Part shown: positions 43,304 through 52,561 of the stretch, piece by piece | Numbering within the stretch: position 1 is the stretch's first letter | How the letters are laid out: the number at the start of each line of letters is the position of its first letter | NCBI GenBank assembly: GCA_964631945.1 | Contig: CAZWAY010000004.1 | Location: forward strand, 1 to 64,000 | From: JABFRZ01 sp964631945 | GTDB lineage: Bacteria > Planctomycetota > UBA1135 > GCA-002686595 | Direction of reading: 5' to 3' | DNA length: 64,000 bases | Translations under genes and position numbers: made by a program | Notes under the pieces: model-generated | Database searches by the model: none | Seen by the model: only the letters and a program-made list of their open reading frames with translations | What the model was told of the DNA's origin: nothing

Positions 43304-44628
43304 CGGAGCTGGCCGGCCCGGCCTTCGACCACGGCGATCATGCGCTCCATGGCGAGGCGCGCCTCGCTGACGAGCTCGAGCCGCTCGGCCTCGCCCAGGC
43401 GGTCGCGGCCGAGGGTGCGCTCGTTCATCACGTCGCCGGCCAGCACGCGGTTGATCTCGGGCGCGCGGCCACGTCGCAGGAGGTCGAGCATGCCGGCCAG
43501 GTGCGGCGGATCGTTGCGGCTCATGGTTGCGCAGCCGCAGCCGCCGAGCGTGCTGCCCGGGACCTCGGCCAGGTGCACGACCTCGACCCCGCGGGTGGCG
43601 GCCTGCTGGCGCGCGTTGCGTACGAAGTGGCCCTCGGTGCCGATGGCGAGCCTTCCGCCGCGCGGCGTGCGCTCGAACTCGCTCCACAGGTAGTTCGTGC
43701 TGCCCGAGCCGTCGGCCGCGAGCACGGTCTCGAGCGGCGACTCGGGGTGCACCAGCACTCGGTAACCGTGCTCCTGCCAGTGGCGCACCATGGCGGGCGT
43801 GAAGATCGTGTGCACGCCGCAGGAGGACCCCCACAGGATCATCTCCGCGCGGTCGAGCCGTTCGAGGCCGACCGAGGCGAGCGCGATCTGGCCGCGACGC
43901 GGGTCCGGCAGCGCCAGCACGCGTTCGGGCGCGATCCCGAGCCTGTGCGCCGTGTTGCGACCGAGGTGTTCGTCGGGCACGAAGAAGACCCGCTTGCCCT
44001 GCTTGCGCGCCCAGGCCACGACCTGGTGCGCGTTCGAGCTCGTGCAGGCCGCGCCGCCGGTGCGCCCGGCGAGGGCCTTCAAGCGCCCGCTGGTGTTCAT
44101 GTAGGCCACGGTGGTGAGCTCGTCGCCGTAGCGCTCGACGAGCTGGTCCGCCACCGGCAGCACCATGTGGTCCTTGGCCAGCATCTCCATCGTGCAGCCG
44201 GCCTTCGGGTTGGTGATCCACACGCGCTGGTCGTCGTGCGCCAGGATCGCGATGGCCTCGGCCATGAAGTGCACGGCCGACTCCACGATGACCTTCTTTT
44301 CGGGGCGGTTGCGAGCCTGCAGCGCGAGCTGGTAGCTGTCGGCGACCGCGCCGCCGTAGCGCTCGACCAGCTTCACGATCTCGCCGCCCATGTAGAAATG
44401 CGCCAGCAGGAGGAGCGCGTCGCCGAAGTGCGCCTGGGCCGGCCGGACGTAGGCGTCGAGCCAGCCGAACAGCGTCTCGGGCCGGCGGTCGGAGAGCGCC
44501 AGGTACTCCTCGGCGTAGGGCTTGAACTCTTCCTGGTACCAGTCGAGCGGCAGGTCGGTCTGGCACACCGGCAGTTCGGGCTGCAGCACGAAGCGCGGGG
44601 CGGGGGAGGAGGGGGTCTCGGTGCGCAT
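43300..44628 (-). CDS. nadA: quinolinate synthase
   Basis: A 442-residue NadA, condensing iminoaspartate and dihydroxyacetone phosphate to quinolinate in NAD synthesis. The three 4Fe-4S cysteines are present in GGAACTSSNA, GSSCGVHTIF and GGCGCATM. Other motifs: LLLAHFYMGGEIV near residue 70 and MNTSGRLKA. It is about 90 residues longer than the common 350-residue form, with an N-terminal extension and insertions after the second Cys. Starts at ATG 44628. Overlaps the convergent cupin gene by four bases. nadB and nadC are not in the window. Confidence 0.92.
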   Translation of the reverse strand: MRTETPSSPAPRFVLQPELPVCQTDLPLDWYQEEFKPYAEEYLALSDRRPETLFGWLDAYVRPAQAHFGDALLLLAHFYMGGEIVKLVERYGGAVADSYQLALQARNRPEKKVIVESAVHFMAEAIAILAHDDQRVWITNPKAGCTMEMLAKDHMVLPVADQLVERYGDELTTVAYMNTSGRLKALAGRTGGAACTSSNAHQVVAWARKQGKRVFFVPDEHLGRNTAHRLGIAPERVLALPDPRRGQIALASVGLERLDRAEMILWGSSCGVHTIFTPAMVRHWQEHGYRVLVHPESPLETVLAADGSGSTNYLWSEFERTPRGGRLAIGTEGHFVRNARQQAATRGVEVVHLAEVPGSTLGGCGCATMSRNDPPHLAGMLDLLRRGRAPEINRVLAGDVMNERTLGRDRLGEAERLELVSEARLAMERMIAVVEGRAGQLR

Positions 44629-44666
44629 GTTGAGGATCCGGCTCCGTCTCGGGACCCCCGATCGGC

Positions 44667-46295
<1,629 letters not shown>

Positions 46296-46385
46296 GGTGG
46301 GAGCGGGGGGAGAGGGGCCGAGCGGACTCCGGTGCGGCGCAGCGATGCACGGCATCGCCTTGGCCTCCATGGTACGGTACGGTCG

Positions 46386-46402
46386 CGCTCCGAAGAGGAG
46401 CG
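46386..46402 (+). other. leader hairpin before ebo-containing operon
   Basis: CGCTCC-GAAGA-GGAGCG, a perfect 6-bp stem, 27 nt before ATG 46430. It follows TACGGT (46378-46383), a weak TAnnnT-type -10. Possibly a 5' leader structure. Confidence 0.35.
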
Positions 46403-46429
46403 GATCTCGTCCCCCAGGAGCTGGAATCG

Positions 46430-47275
46430 ATGGTCAGTACGCGTACATTCGTCCGTCCTCGTCTCCTCCCTTCGTGGCTCGCGCTGGCGCTGCCGCTCTC
46501 GTTCGCCGGCTGCTCCTCGCTCGGTCCGCGCAGCGCGGACGGGGGCGACGATGAGGCGGACGAGTCCGAAGCCGAACAGGCCGAGGAGGAGCGCGACCTC
46601 GCGCGCCAGCTGGGGATCGCCGAGCTCCAGCTGGAGCTCGCCCGCCTCGAGGCGAAGCACGAACAGGCCGGCGCGGACGGCGAGCTGGAGGCGGCGCGTG
46701 TCGCGCTCGACAAGGCGCGGCTCGAGCACGAAGCCTTCGCCAGCTCAGGGCGAGCGCGGGAACTCGACGAGGCGCGCCTCGGGCTGGACCAGTCCCGTGG
46801 TCGGGCCGAGGACGCCGCCGCCGAGCTGGCCGAGCTGGAGGCCATGTACTCGGCCGAGGAGTTCGCCACCAAGACCAAGGAGCTGGTGCTGACGCGCAGC
46901 CGTCGCGATCTGGAGCACGCCCGACGCGCGCTGGAGCTCTCCGAGCGCAAGCTCAAGGAGCTCGAGGGCTTCGAACTCGCCAGCCAGGAGCGCGACCTGG
47001 AGCAGGCCCGCCTCGCGGCCGAGAAAGGGCTCCGGGAGGCCGAGCAGGCGCTCGCGAGCCAGAAGCTCTCGCAGAAGATCGCGCTGCTCGAGGCCCGCAA
47101 GGAGGTCGCCGAGCTCACGCACAAGCTCGCCAAGGCGAGGAGCAAGAAGAAGCAAGCGAAGCACGAAGAGCACGAACACGAGGAACACGAGGAACACGAC
47201 GAGAAGGACGAGGCCGGCCACGAGGGCTCGCCCAAAGGCGAGGCGCGCCGGTTGCCGGAGGACTCGCAGCGGTGA
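46430..47275 (+). CDS. coiled-coil lipoprotein with His/Glu-rich tail
   Basis: A 281-residue protein: basic N-terminus and hydrophobic stretch ending in the lipobox LSFAGC (Cys about residue 28). An acidic linker follows, then about 190 residues of continuous heptad coiled coil (Ala, Leu, Glu, Arg). The tail is KHEEHEHEEHEEHDEKDE, a potential divalent-metal-binding segment. ATG 46430 is preceded by AGGAG at good spacing. Its TGA overlaps the GTG of the next gene. No family recognised. It heads the operon that contains eboA and eboB. Confidence 0.75.
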   Translation: MVSTRTFVRPRLLPSWLALALPLSFAGCSSLGPRSADGGDDEADESEAEQAEEERDLARQLGIAELQLELARLEAKHEQAGADGELEAARVALDKARLEHEAFASSGRARELDEARLGLDQSRGRAEDAAAELAELEAMYSAEEFATKTKELVLTRSRRDLEHARRALELSERKLKELEGFELASQERDLEQARLAAEKGLREAEQALASQKLSQKIALLEARKEVAELTHKLAKARSKKKQAKHEEHEHEEHEEHDEKDEAGHEGSPKGEARRLPEDSQR

Positions 47276-48447
47276 GGCTCGCGCTCGGCTCGGCCGGCCT
47301 CGTGCTCGCCCTGCTCGGCGCGACGCCGCTCGCGGCCCAGCACCTCGAGGTGCCGACCACGCTCGGCCCCGAAGAGGGCCGCGCGGCGCGCGAGCGGGCG
47401 CTCGCCTGGCTGGTGGCCAGCCAGAACGAGGACGGCTCCTGGGCGCACGGCGTGCTCGACGGCCTGCTCGAACTCGGCTTCTCGATCGAGTCGTTCTATT
47501 CGTGGCAGGTGGCCGCCCAGGCGCTCTCGTGCATGGCCCTGCGCGAGGCGCCCGTGACGCCCGAGCGCAGCGCGGCGCTCGAGCGCGGCTTGACCTGGCT
47601 GGTCGAGACGCGCGCGCCCAAGCGCGGCAGCGACTGGGACATCGACTACGTGTGGGGCGGCCTGTTCGGCTTCGTCGCGGCCACCGAGTGCGCCAGCGAT
47701 GCGCGCTTCCAGCAGGGCGCGTGGCCGGGGCTCCTGGCCGCCACGGGCCAGCGTTTCCTGGGGATCCTGGTGGCGAACCAGGTGCCCGAGGGGGGCTGGG
47801 GCTACTACGACGACCCGATCTATTCGCAGCGTCCGAAGTGGGCCACCAGCTTCTCGACCGCCACGGTCTTGCCCGCCTTGAAGCGCGGCGAGGAGCTGGG
47901 TTGGGTCGCCGACTCGAAGGTGCGCGAGCGCGCCACGAGCTACGTCAGTCGTTGCGCGCTCCCGAACGGCGCCTACTCCTACGAGCTCTCGGTCATCCCG
48001 TGGATCGGCGGCGACAGCATCAACGACGTCAAGGGCAGCCTGTCGCGCATCCAGGCCTGCAACTGGGCGCTCTACTCCGTGGGCGAGAAGAAGATCACCG
48101 TCGACCGACTGCGCGCGGGGCTCGAGCTCTTCTTCGAGCACCATCGCTTCCTGGACGTGGCCTACATGGACCCCGTCCCGCACGAGGCGTACTACTTCAA
48201 CTCGGGCTACTTCTACCTGTTCGGCCACTACTATGCCGCCAAGGTGATCGAGCTCCTGCCGGCTGCCGAGCGCGAAGGTTGGCACGCGCGCCTGCGGCCG
48301 CACCTGGTCAAGGTCATGCGTGCCGAGGGCGCCAGCACGGACTTCCTGGCCAGCAGCTACATGCAGGTGGCCGGGACGGCTTTCTCCGCGCTGGCGCTCG
48401 GGCTCGGCTTGCCCGAGCCCGAGCGCGTCGAGAAGATCAAGCGATGA
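47272..48447 (+). CDS. secreted alpha/alpha-toroid (QW-repeat, prenyltransferase/squalene-oxidase-like) protein
   Basis: A 391-residue exported protein: signal peptide to about residue 23 (TPLAAQ), then an alpha/alpha-barrel. QW-type motifs are QNEDGSW (about residue 50) and QVPEGGW (about 178), as in prenyltransferase/squalene-cyclase-like folds. No DXDD protonation motif is present, so it should not be a hopene cyclase; DWDID occurs instead. It could bind an isoprenoid or hydrophobic ligand outside the cytoplasm. GTG 47272 overlaps the previous stop (GTGA), and its stop overlaps the eboA ATG (ATGA). Confidence 0.8.
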   Translation: MRLALGSAGLVLALLGATPLAAQHLEVPTTLGPEEGRAARERALAWLVASQNEDGSWAHGVLDGLLELGFSIESFYSWQVAAQALSCMALREAPVTPERSAALERGLTWLVETRAPKRGSDWDIDYVWGGLFGFVAATECASDARFQQGAWPGLLAATGQRFLGILVANQVPEGGWGYYDDPIYSQRPKWATSFSTATVLPALKRGEELGWVADSKVRERATSYVSRCALPNGAYSYELSVIPWIGGDSINDVKGSLSRIQACNWALYSVGEKKITVDRLRAGLELFFEHHRFLDVAYMDPVPHEAYYFNSGYFYLFGHYYAAKVIELLPAAEREGWHARLRPHLVKVMRAEGASTDFLASSYMQVAGTAFSALALGLGLPEPERVEKIKR

Positions 48448-49343
48448 CCCCGTTCTTGTTCCTGCGCAAGCTGCTCGAGGTGCGCCTCTCGCCCGGTGCG
48501 CTGCAGTGGATGAAAGCCGCGAATGCGGAGGTCGCCGACGGCGCCCCGAGCGCGCGCTTTTGCGCCCTGTTCTCGCTGGCGGCGCGGCATGCGCGCCGTG
48601 ATCCGCTCGCGCCCGGGCCAGCCGAGCTCGAGGCGGCGGGGCGCATCCTGCAGGGCTGGAACCCCGAGCGCTGGAGCGTGCTCGAGACCCTGCGCGTGGC
48701 GCTGCTGCTGTCGCAGCGCGATCTGGCCGGGGATGGCGGTGCGCTCGGGATCTCCGAGGCCTTCCGCTACGCCGACGAGGGTGAGCTGTGCGCGTTGCTG
48801 CGCGCCTTGGCGCTCGTGCCCGGGGCCGAGCGCTTCAGTGCGCGTGCGAGTGAGGGGTGCCGTTCGAACATGCGCAGCGTTTTCGAGGCCGCGGCGCTGG
48901 ACACGCCCTACCCATCGCGCCACTTCGACGCGCTCGCCTGGAACCAGTGCGTGCTCAAGTGCCTGTTCGTGGGCGCACCGCTGTGGCGCCTGTGGGCGCT
49001 CGACTCCCGACTCTCGCCCGAGCTCGCGCGCATGGCCCTGGACCTGGCCGACGAACGCCGCAGCGCGGGACGGGCGGTGCCGCACGAATTGTGGCTGTGC
49101 CTGGGCCGTTACGGCGGCGCGCGCGGGCTCGATGCCCTGGAGCGCGAGCTGGCGCCTTCCAATCCGAGCGCCGCCGGCCGCTCGGCGGCCGTGCTGGCCT
49201 TCGCCCGCGCCGGTGATACCGGACGCCTGGCGCGCTTCGGCGCCGAAGAACAGGATCCGCTCGTGCTCGCCGCGCTCGCTCGCGCGCGCGCGGGCGAGAC
49301 CAGTTCGTCGAGCTTCCGTCTCCTCTGGCCCGCCAGCGCCTAG
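48444..49343 (+). CDS. eboA: EboA-domain protein
   Basis: A 299-residue helical protein matching the EboA family: GWNPERWSVLETLRVALLL followed by the hallmark block at residues 135-183 (ASEGCRSNMRSVFEAAALDTP, then AWNQCVLKCLFVGAPLWRL). EboA belongs to the ebo set associated with trafficking of metabolite precursors to the periplasm (for example with scytonemin in cyanobacteria). Its biochemical role is unknown. Predicted cytoplasmic, no signal peptide. ATG overlaps the upstream stop; eboB follows after seven bases. Confidence 0.85.
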   Translation: MTPFLFLRKLLEVRLSPGALQWMKAANAEVADGAPSARFCALFSLAARHARRDPLAPGPAELEAAGRILQGWNPERWSVLETLRVALLLSQRDLAGDGGALGISEAFRYADEGELCALLRALALVPGAERFSARASEGCRSNMRSVFEAAALDTPYPSRHFDALAWNQCVLKCLFVGAPLWRLWALDSRLSPELARMALDLADERRSAGRAVPHELWLCLGRYGGARGLDALERELAPSNPSAAGRSAAVLAFARAGDTGRLARFGAEEQDPLVLAALARARAGETSSSSFRLLWPASA

Positions 49344-49350
49344 TCCCGGC

Positions 49351-50256
49351 ATGACCTCGCTGCGTTTCTTCGATCCCCACATCCATCTGACCAGCCGTTC
49401 CACCGACGATCTGGAGCGCATGGCGGCGGCGGGCGTGCGTGCCGTGATCGAGCCGGCCTTCTGGGTCGGCCAGCCGCGCACCAGTGTCGGCACGTTCGTG
49501 GACTACTTCGCCAGCCTGCTGGGCTGGGAACGCTTCCGGGCTGCCCAGTTCGGGATCACGCACTACTGCGCCATCGGGCTCAATTCCAAGGAAGCCAACG
49601 ACGAGGGGCTGGCGCGCGAAGTGCTCGAGATCCTGCCGCGTTTCGCGCTCAAGGAAGGCGTGGTCGCGATCGGTGAGATCGGCTTCGACGAGATCACCCC
49701 GGCCGAGGAGCGAGCCTACGTGAAGCAGGTCGAGTTCGCCCGGGCCAACGACATGGTCGTGATGGTGCATTCACCGCACCGCGACAAGAAGCGCGGCATC
49801 GCGCGTTCGCTGGAGATCGCGCGCGAGGTCGGGCTACCGCTGAACAAGCTCGTGATCGACCACAACAACGAGGAGACGGTGGCGCTCACGCTGCAGGCCG
49901 GCGCCTGGGCCGCCTTCACGATCTATCCGCACACCAAGATGGGCTCGGAGCGCATGCACGAGATCGTCGTCAAGTACGGTCCGGAGCGCGTGATCGTGGA
50001 CAGCTCCGCGGACTGGGGCGTGAGCGATCCGCTGGCCGTGCCGAAGACCGCCCGGCTCATGCTGGAGCGAGGTCTGGCGCCCGAAATCGTCGAGCGCGTC
50101 ACCTGGGGCAACGCGCTCGCGGCCTATGGCCAGTCGGGACAGATCGACCTCGAGGCTTTGTTGCGCAAGCCGGCCATCGACCAGCGCCAACTGTTCTCGG
50201 ACAACTCGGTGCTGCGCGGACAGGATCCACGCGTCGAGGGCGACGTTCCCAACTGA
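49351..50256 (+). CDS. eboB: EboB-type TatD-family hydrolase
   Basis: A 301-residue metal-dependent hydrolase of the TatD family in its EboB form. The N-terminal HxH is FDPHIHLTSRS. Next come IEPAFWVGQPRTSVGTFVDYF, GEIGFDE (Glu ligand), MVHSPHRDKKRG (His), VIDHNNE (His) and VDSSADWG (Asp). Acts probably on a phosphorylated or ester intermediate of the ebo pathway; the substrate is not known. ATG 49351, seven bases after eboA. It is the last gene of the operon, convergent with an amidohydrolase. eboC and eboD do not follow as they do in canonical clusters. Confidence 0.87.
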   Translation: MTSLRFFDPHIHLTSRSTDDLERMAAAGVRAVIEPAFWVGQPRTSVGTFVDYFASLLGWERFRAAQFGITHYCAIGLNSKEANDEGLAREVLEILPRFALKEGVVAIGEIGFDEITPAEERAYVKQVEFARANDMVVMVHSPHRDKKRGIARSLEIAREVGLPLNKLVIDHNNEETVALTLQAGAWAAFTIYPHTKMGSERMHEIVVKYGPERVIVDSSADWGVSDPLAVPKTARLMLERGLAPEIVERVTWGNALAAYGQSGQIDLEALLRKPAIDQRQLFSDNSVLRGQDPRVEGDVPN

Positions 50257-50290
50257 GCGAGCGACGGCGGCCCGCAGCGGCGGGACGGGC

Positions 50291-51208
50291 TCAGGGCGTG
50301 ATGCGCAGGAGCTGCGCGGCGTTCATCCCCAGGATGCGCGCGCGGTCCTCCTCGCGCACGCCACACGCACCCAGGGCCTCGCGCTGGGCCAGCAGGAGGT
50401 CGCGGCGCCAGCCGCGCGGGAACACCGAGGAGTCGGTGCCGAACAGGATGCGTTCGGGTCCGAACACGGCCAGGGCGCGCTCGAAGACATCGGCCAGAGA
50501 GAGGCCCGCGGGTTCGGTCGACAGCCAGGCATGCGACGAACTCGTGTCCACGTACACGTTCGGACACTGGGCGCCCGCCAGCAGGGTCTCGCGCAGGAAG
50601 CCCGCGCCGAAGTGCGGCACGACGAAGGCCACGTTCGCGAAGCGCCCGGCGGGCGGGACGAGCGCCAGCGGATTCGCGAAAGAGAGGTCGATCCGGTTGG
50701 GGATTCCGAAGCGCTCGCGCAGCGGCATGCGCAGGATGCCGCAGTGCACCACGGCCACCGCTCCGTGCGCGTCGAGCACTTCGAAGGTCGCCGCCGCCTC
50801 CGGACCATCGAGGCGGTACTGGTGCAGGGCCGGGAAGAACAGCGCACCGCGCACGGTGTCGTGCTCGAGCAGGCGCGCCAGTTCGGCCGCGGCTCCGCTG
50901 CGCAACGGATCCACGTAGGCGAAGAAGGTCATGCGTCCGCGGGCCTGCCCGGCGAGTTCCTCCAACACGACCGTTTCCTCGGGCGCGCTCCCGAAGCTCA
51001 CCATGTGCGAGATGCCGTGACGCTCCATCTCGTCCAGCCAGCGCGCCAGGTGCTCGCCCGCATCCGCGGCCGGCAGCGCCACCCCCAGCGCACGCGTCAC
51101 GCGTTCGCTGCGCTCGGCCGGCGAGCCGCGCAGCGGCGACGAGGCCGCCAGGGCTTCGAACAACGGCCGCGAGAAGAGGTGCGTGTGGAAGTCGGCCAGG
51201 AAAGGCAT
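50291..51208 (-). CDS. amidohydrolase-2 family metal-dependent hydrolase
   Basis: A 305-residue TIM-barrel hydrolase of the amidohydrolase-2 (PF04909-like) group. Metal-site motifs: LADFHTHLF (HxH, residues about 7-9), VVHCG, VPHFG, and FGTDSS (Asp). Relatives are decarboxylases or lactonases such as the ACMSD class; the substrate is not inferable. Starts at ATG 51208. TAGCCT six bases upstream suggests leaderless expression. It lies just beyond eboB on the opposite strand, which may be coincidental. Confidence 0.85.
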   Translation of the reverse strand: MPFLADFHTHLFSRPLFEALAASSPLRGSPAERSERVTRALGVALPAADAGEHLARWLDEMERHGISHMVSFGSAPEETVVLEELAGQARGRMTFFAYVDPLRSGAAAELARLLEHDTVRGALFFPALHQYRLDGPEAAATFEVLDAHGAVAVVHCGILRMPLRERFGIPNRIDLSFANPLALVPPAGRFANVAFVVPHFGAGFLRETLLAGAQCPNVYVDTSSSHAWLSTEPAGLSLADVFERALAVFGPERILFGTDSSVFPRGWRRDLLLAQREALGACGVREEDRARILGMNAAQLLRITP

Positions 51209-51214
51209 GGGGAC

Positions 51215-51220
51215 AGGCTA
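51215..51220 (-). promoter_or_regulatory. -10 box at amidohydrolase start
   Basis: TAGCCT (minus strand) in context GGCTAGCCTG, six bases before ATG 51208. Leaderless-type spacing. Confidence 0.4.
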
Positions 51221-51249
51221 GCCGACGGCGCCGTGCTCGCGCGAGCGCG

Positions 51250-51765
51250 CTACTGCAGGCTCGCGCCGCCGCCCGTCACGTAGGCGAACTCGTCGTTCCA
51301 GTTGCGGCCGGTGCACTGGAAGTAGCCCTTGTTCTTGGAGGCGAAGTCGCCGCTCTCGAAGCTGCGGATTCCCAGGACGTAGAAGTCGGCGTTGCCCACG
51401 CACCCGTACGAGCCCTTGGCGTAGACGTAGTAGCGATAGTGGAAGGTCGCGTCGTTGATCGGATCCGTACCGTCCTCGTCGAGGTAGCCCTGGTCGCGCA
51501 GCACACGGATGAAATCGCCGTCGCTGGACACGTCCCAGCCTCCGTAGGAGCTGTTGGCGTTGGCTGCCGGATAGCTGCCCTTGTCCAGATAGTACTGCTC
51601 GATCGCGCCGCGCACCGCCTTGATGTCGGCCAGGCGTCGAGCATCGCGCGCCGACTTGAGGTGGCTGGTCACGCGTGGGACGAGCACTCCCGAGAGGATC
51701 GCCAGGATGGAGATGACGACGACCAGCTCGATCAGCGTGAAACCCCTGGCGTAGCGACGATTCAT
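51250..51765 (-). CDS. type II secretion/type IV pseudopilin-like protein
   Basis: A 171-residue prepilin-like protein. The N-terminus MNRRYARGFTLIELVVVISI has the prepilin peptidase site G|FTLIE (cleavage after Gly-8) and the hydrophobic alpha-1 helix. The C-terminal globular domain has YYLDKGSYPAAN and a Cys pair, as in GspG-type major pseudopilins. Starts at ATG 51765. No other secretion-system gene adjoins it, so it may be an orphan major pilin or one of the many minor pseudopilins seen in some Planctomycetota. Confidence 0.88.
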   Translation of the reverse strand: MNRRYARGFTLIELVVVISILAILSGVLVPRVTSHLKSARDARRLADIKAVRGAIEQYYLDKGSYPAANANSSYGGWDVSSDGDFIRVLRDQGYLDEDGTDPINDATFHYRYYVYAKGSYGCVGNADFYVLGIRSFESGDFASKNKGYFQCTGRNWNDEFAYVTGGGASLQ

Positions 51766-51989
51766 TGCGGCTGGGAAAGGGCGTTCGTGGGTGGGAGCGG
51801 CCTGGATCGCTATCGGCCGAGGCCCCTCGCAGCTGGAGGGAAGTCGTGTACAGCGAGCCGCAGGCGGAGGAGGTCTGCGCCCGAGGGTCTTCCCGCGTGG
51901 CCGGGCCGAAAGCCCTTCCCCCCCCTGGCAGCGAGGTCCGAGCCGTCCCGGGCAGCCCGTCGCGATTCGGGCCCAGCGCCGACGCGAGC

Positions 51990-52017
51990 TTGCCCCGCCC
52001 CACTCACGCGCTAGTCT
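51990..52017 (+). promoter_or_regulatory. candidate leaderless promoter of PTPS-like gene
   Basis: TTGCCC (51990-51995), 16 bp, TAGTCT (52012-52017) in context GCTAGTCTCG. The -10 ends seven bases before ATG 52025, so transcription would start at about the first codon. Confidence 0.55.
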
Positions 52018-52024
52018 CGCGCCC

Positions 52025-52525
52025 ATGGAACGCTGGTCGATCGAGGTCGACAAGGAGTACCTCAAGTTCTCGGCGGCACACTTCCTGATCTTTCCGGATG
52101 GTTCCGCAGAGCGCCTGCATGGGCACAACTACCGCGTCTTCGCCACCCTGGAGGCACGCCTCTCGCCCTTCGGGCTCGTGCTCGACTTCCAGCACATCAA
52201 GCCGTTGATCCGCGAGCTGGTGAGCGAACTGGACGAGCGCTGGATCCTGCCGGCCCAGCATCCCGAGTTGCGCGCGGAGCACCGCGCCGACGGCGTGGTC
52301 GAGGTCCGCTACCGCGAGCGCTACTACGCCGCGCCGGCCGCGGACGTGCTCCTCCTGCCGATCAACAACACCAGCGCCGAGAACCTCTCGACCCTGCTCG
52401 GTCGACGCCTGCTCGAGCGCCTGCGCGCCCGTCATCCGGACGTGGCCGTGCGCACGCTCGTCCTGGCGGTGGAGGAGACCGCCGGACAGCGCGGGGTGTA
52501 TCGTTTCGAGTCCGACGACGGGTAG
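52025..52525 (+). CDS. PTPS/QueD-family protein with altered active site
   Basis: A 166-residue member of the 6-pyruvoyl-tetrahydropterin synthase / 6-carboxytetrahydropterin synthase fold. The three zinc histidines are kept (FSAAHFL and LHGHNY), as are the substrate-pocket NTSAENL and VEET (Glu). The catalytic Cys four residues before HGH in QueD is Ala here (SAERLHGH), and the Asp-His dyad (LDHH in E. coli QueD) is LDERW. So classical QueD or PTPS activity is doubtful; a different pterin reaction is possible. Very close to a leaderless-type promoter. Confidence 0.85.
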   Translation: MERWSIEVDKEYLKFSAAHFLIFPDGSAERLHGHNYRVFATLEARLSPFGLVLDFQHIKPLIRELVSELDERWILPAQHPELRAEHRADGVVEVRYRERYYAAPAADVLLLPINNTSAENLSTLLGRRLLERLRARHPDVAVRTLVLAVEETAGQRGVYRFESDDG

Positions 52526-52545
52526 CCGGCCCACCGAGCCGGCCC

Positions 52546-52551
52546 TAGAAT
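52546..52551 (+). promoter_or_regulatory. -10 box of miaB
   Basis: TAGAAT in context CCCTAGAATCC, ten bases before ATG 52562. No clear -35 at standard spacing. Confidence 0.4.
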
Positions 52552-52561
52552 CCTCGCCGCG

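Noticed and set aside
47272..48447. QW-repeat protein as squalene-hopene cyclase or as the missing EboC
   Set aside because: It has a signal peptide and no DXDD motif, so it is not a cyclase. EboC is a UbiA-type multi-pass membrane protein, which this is not.
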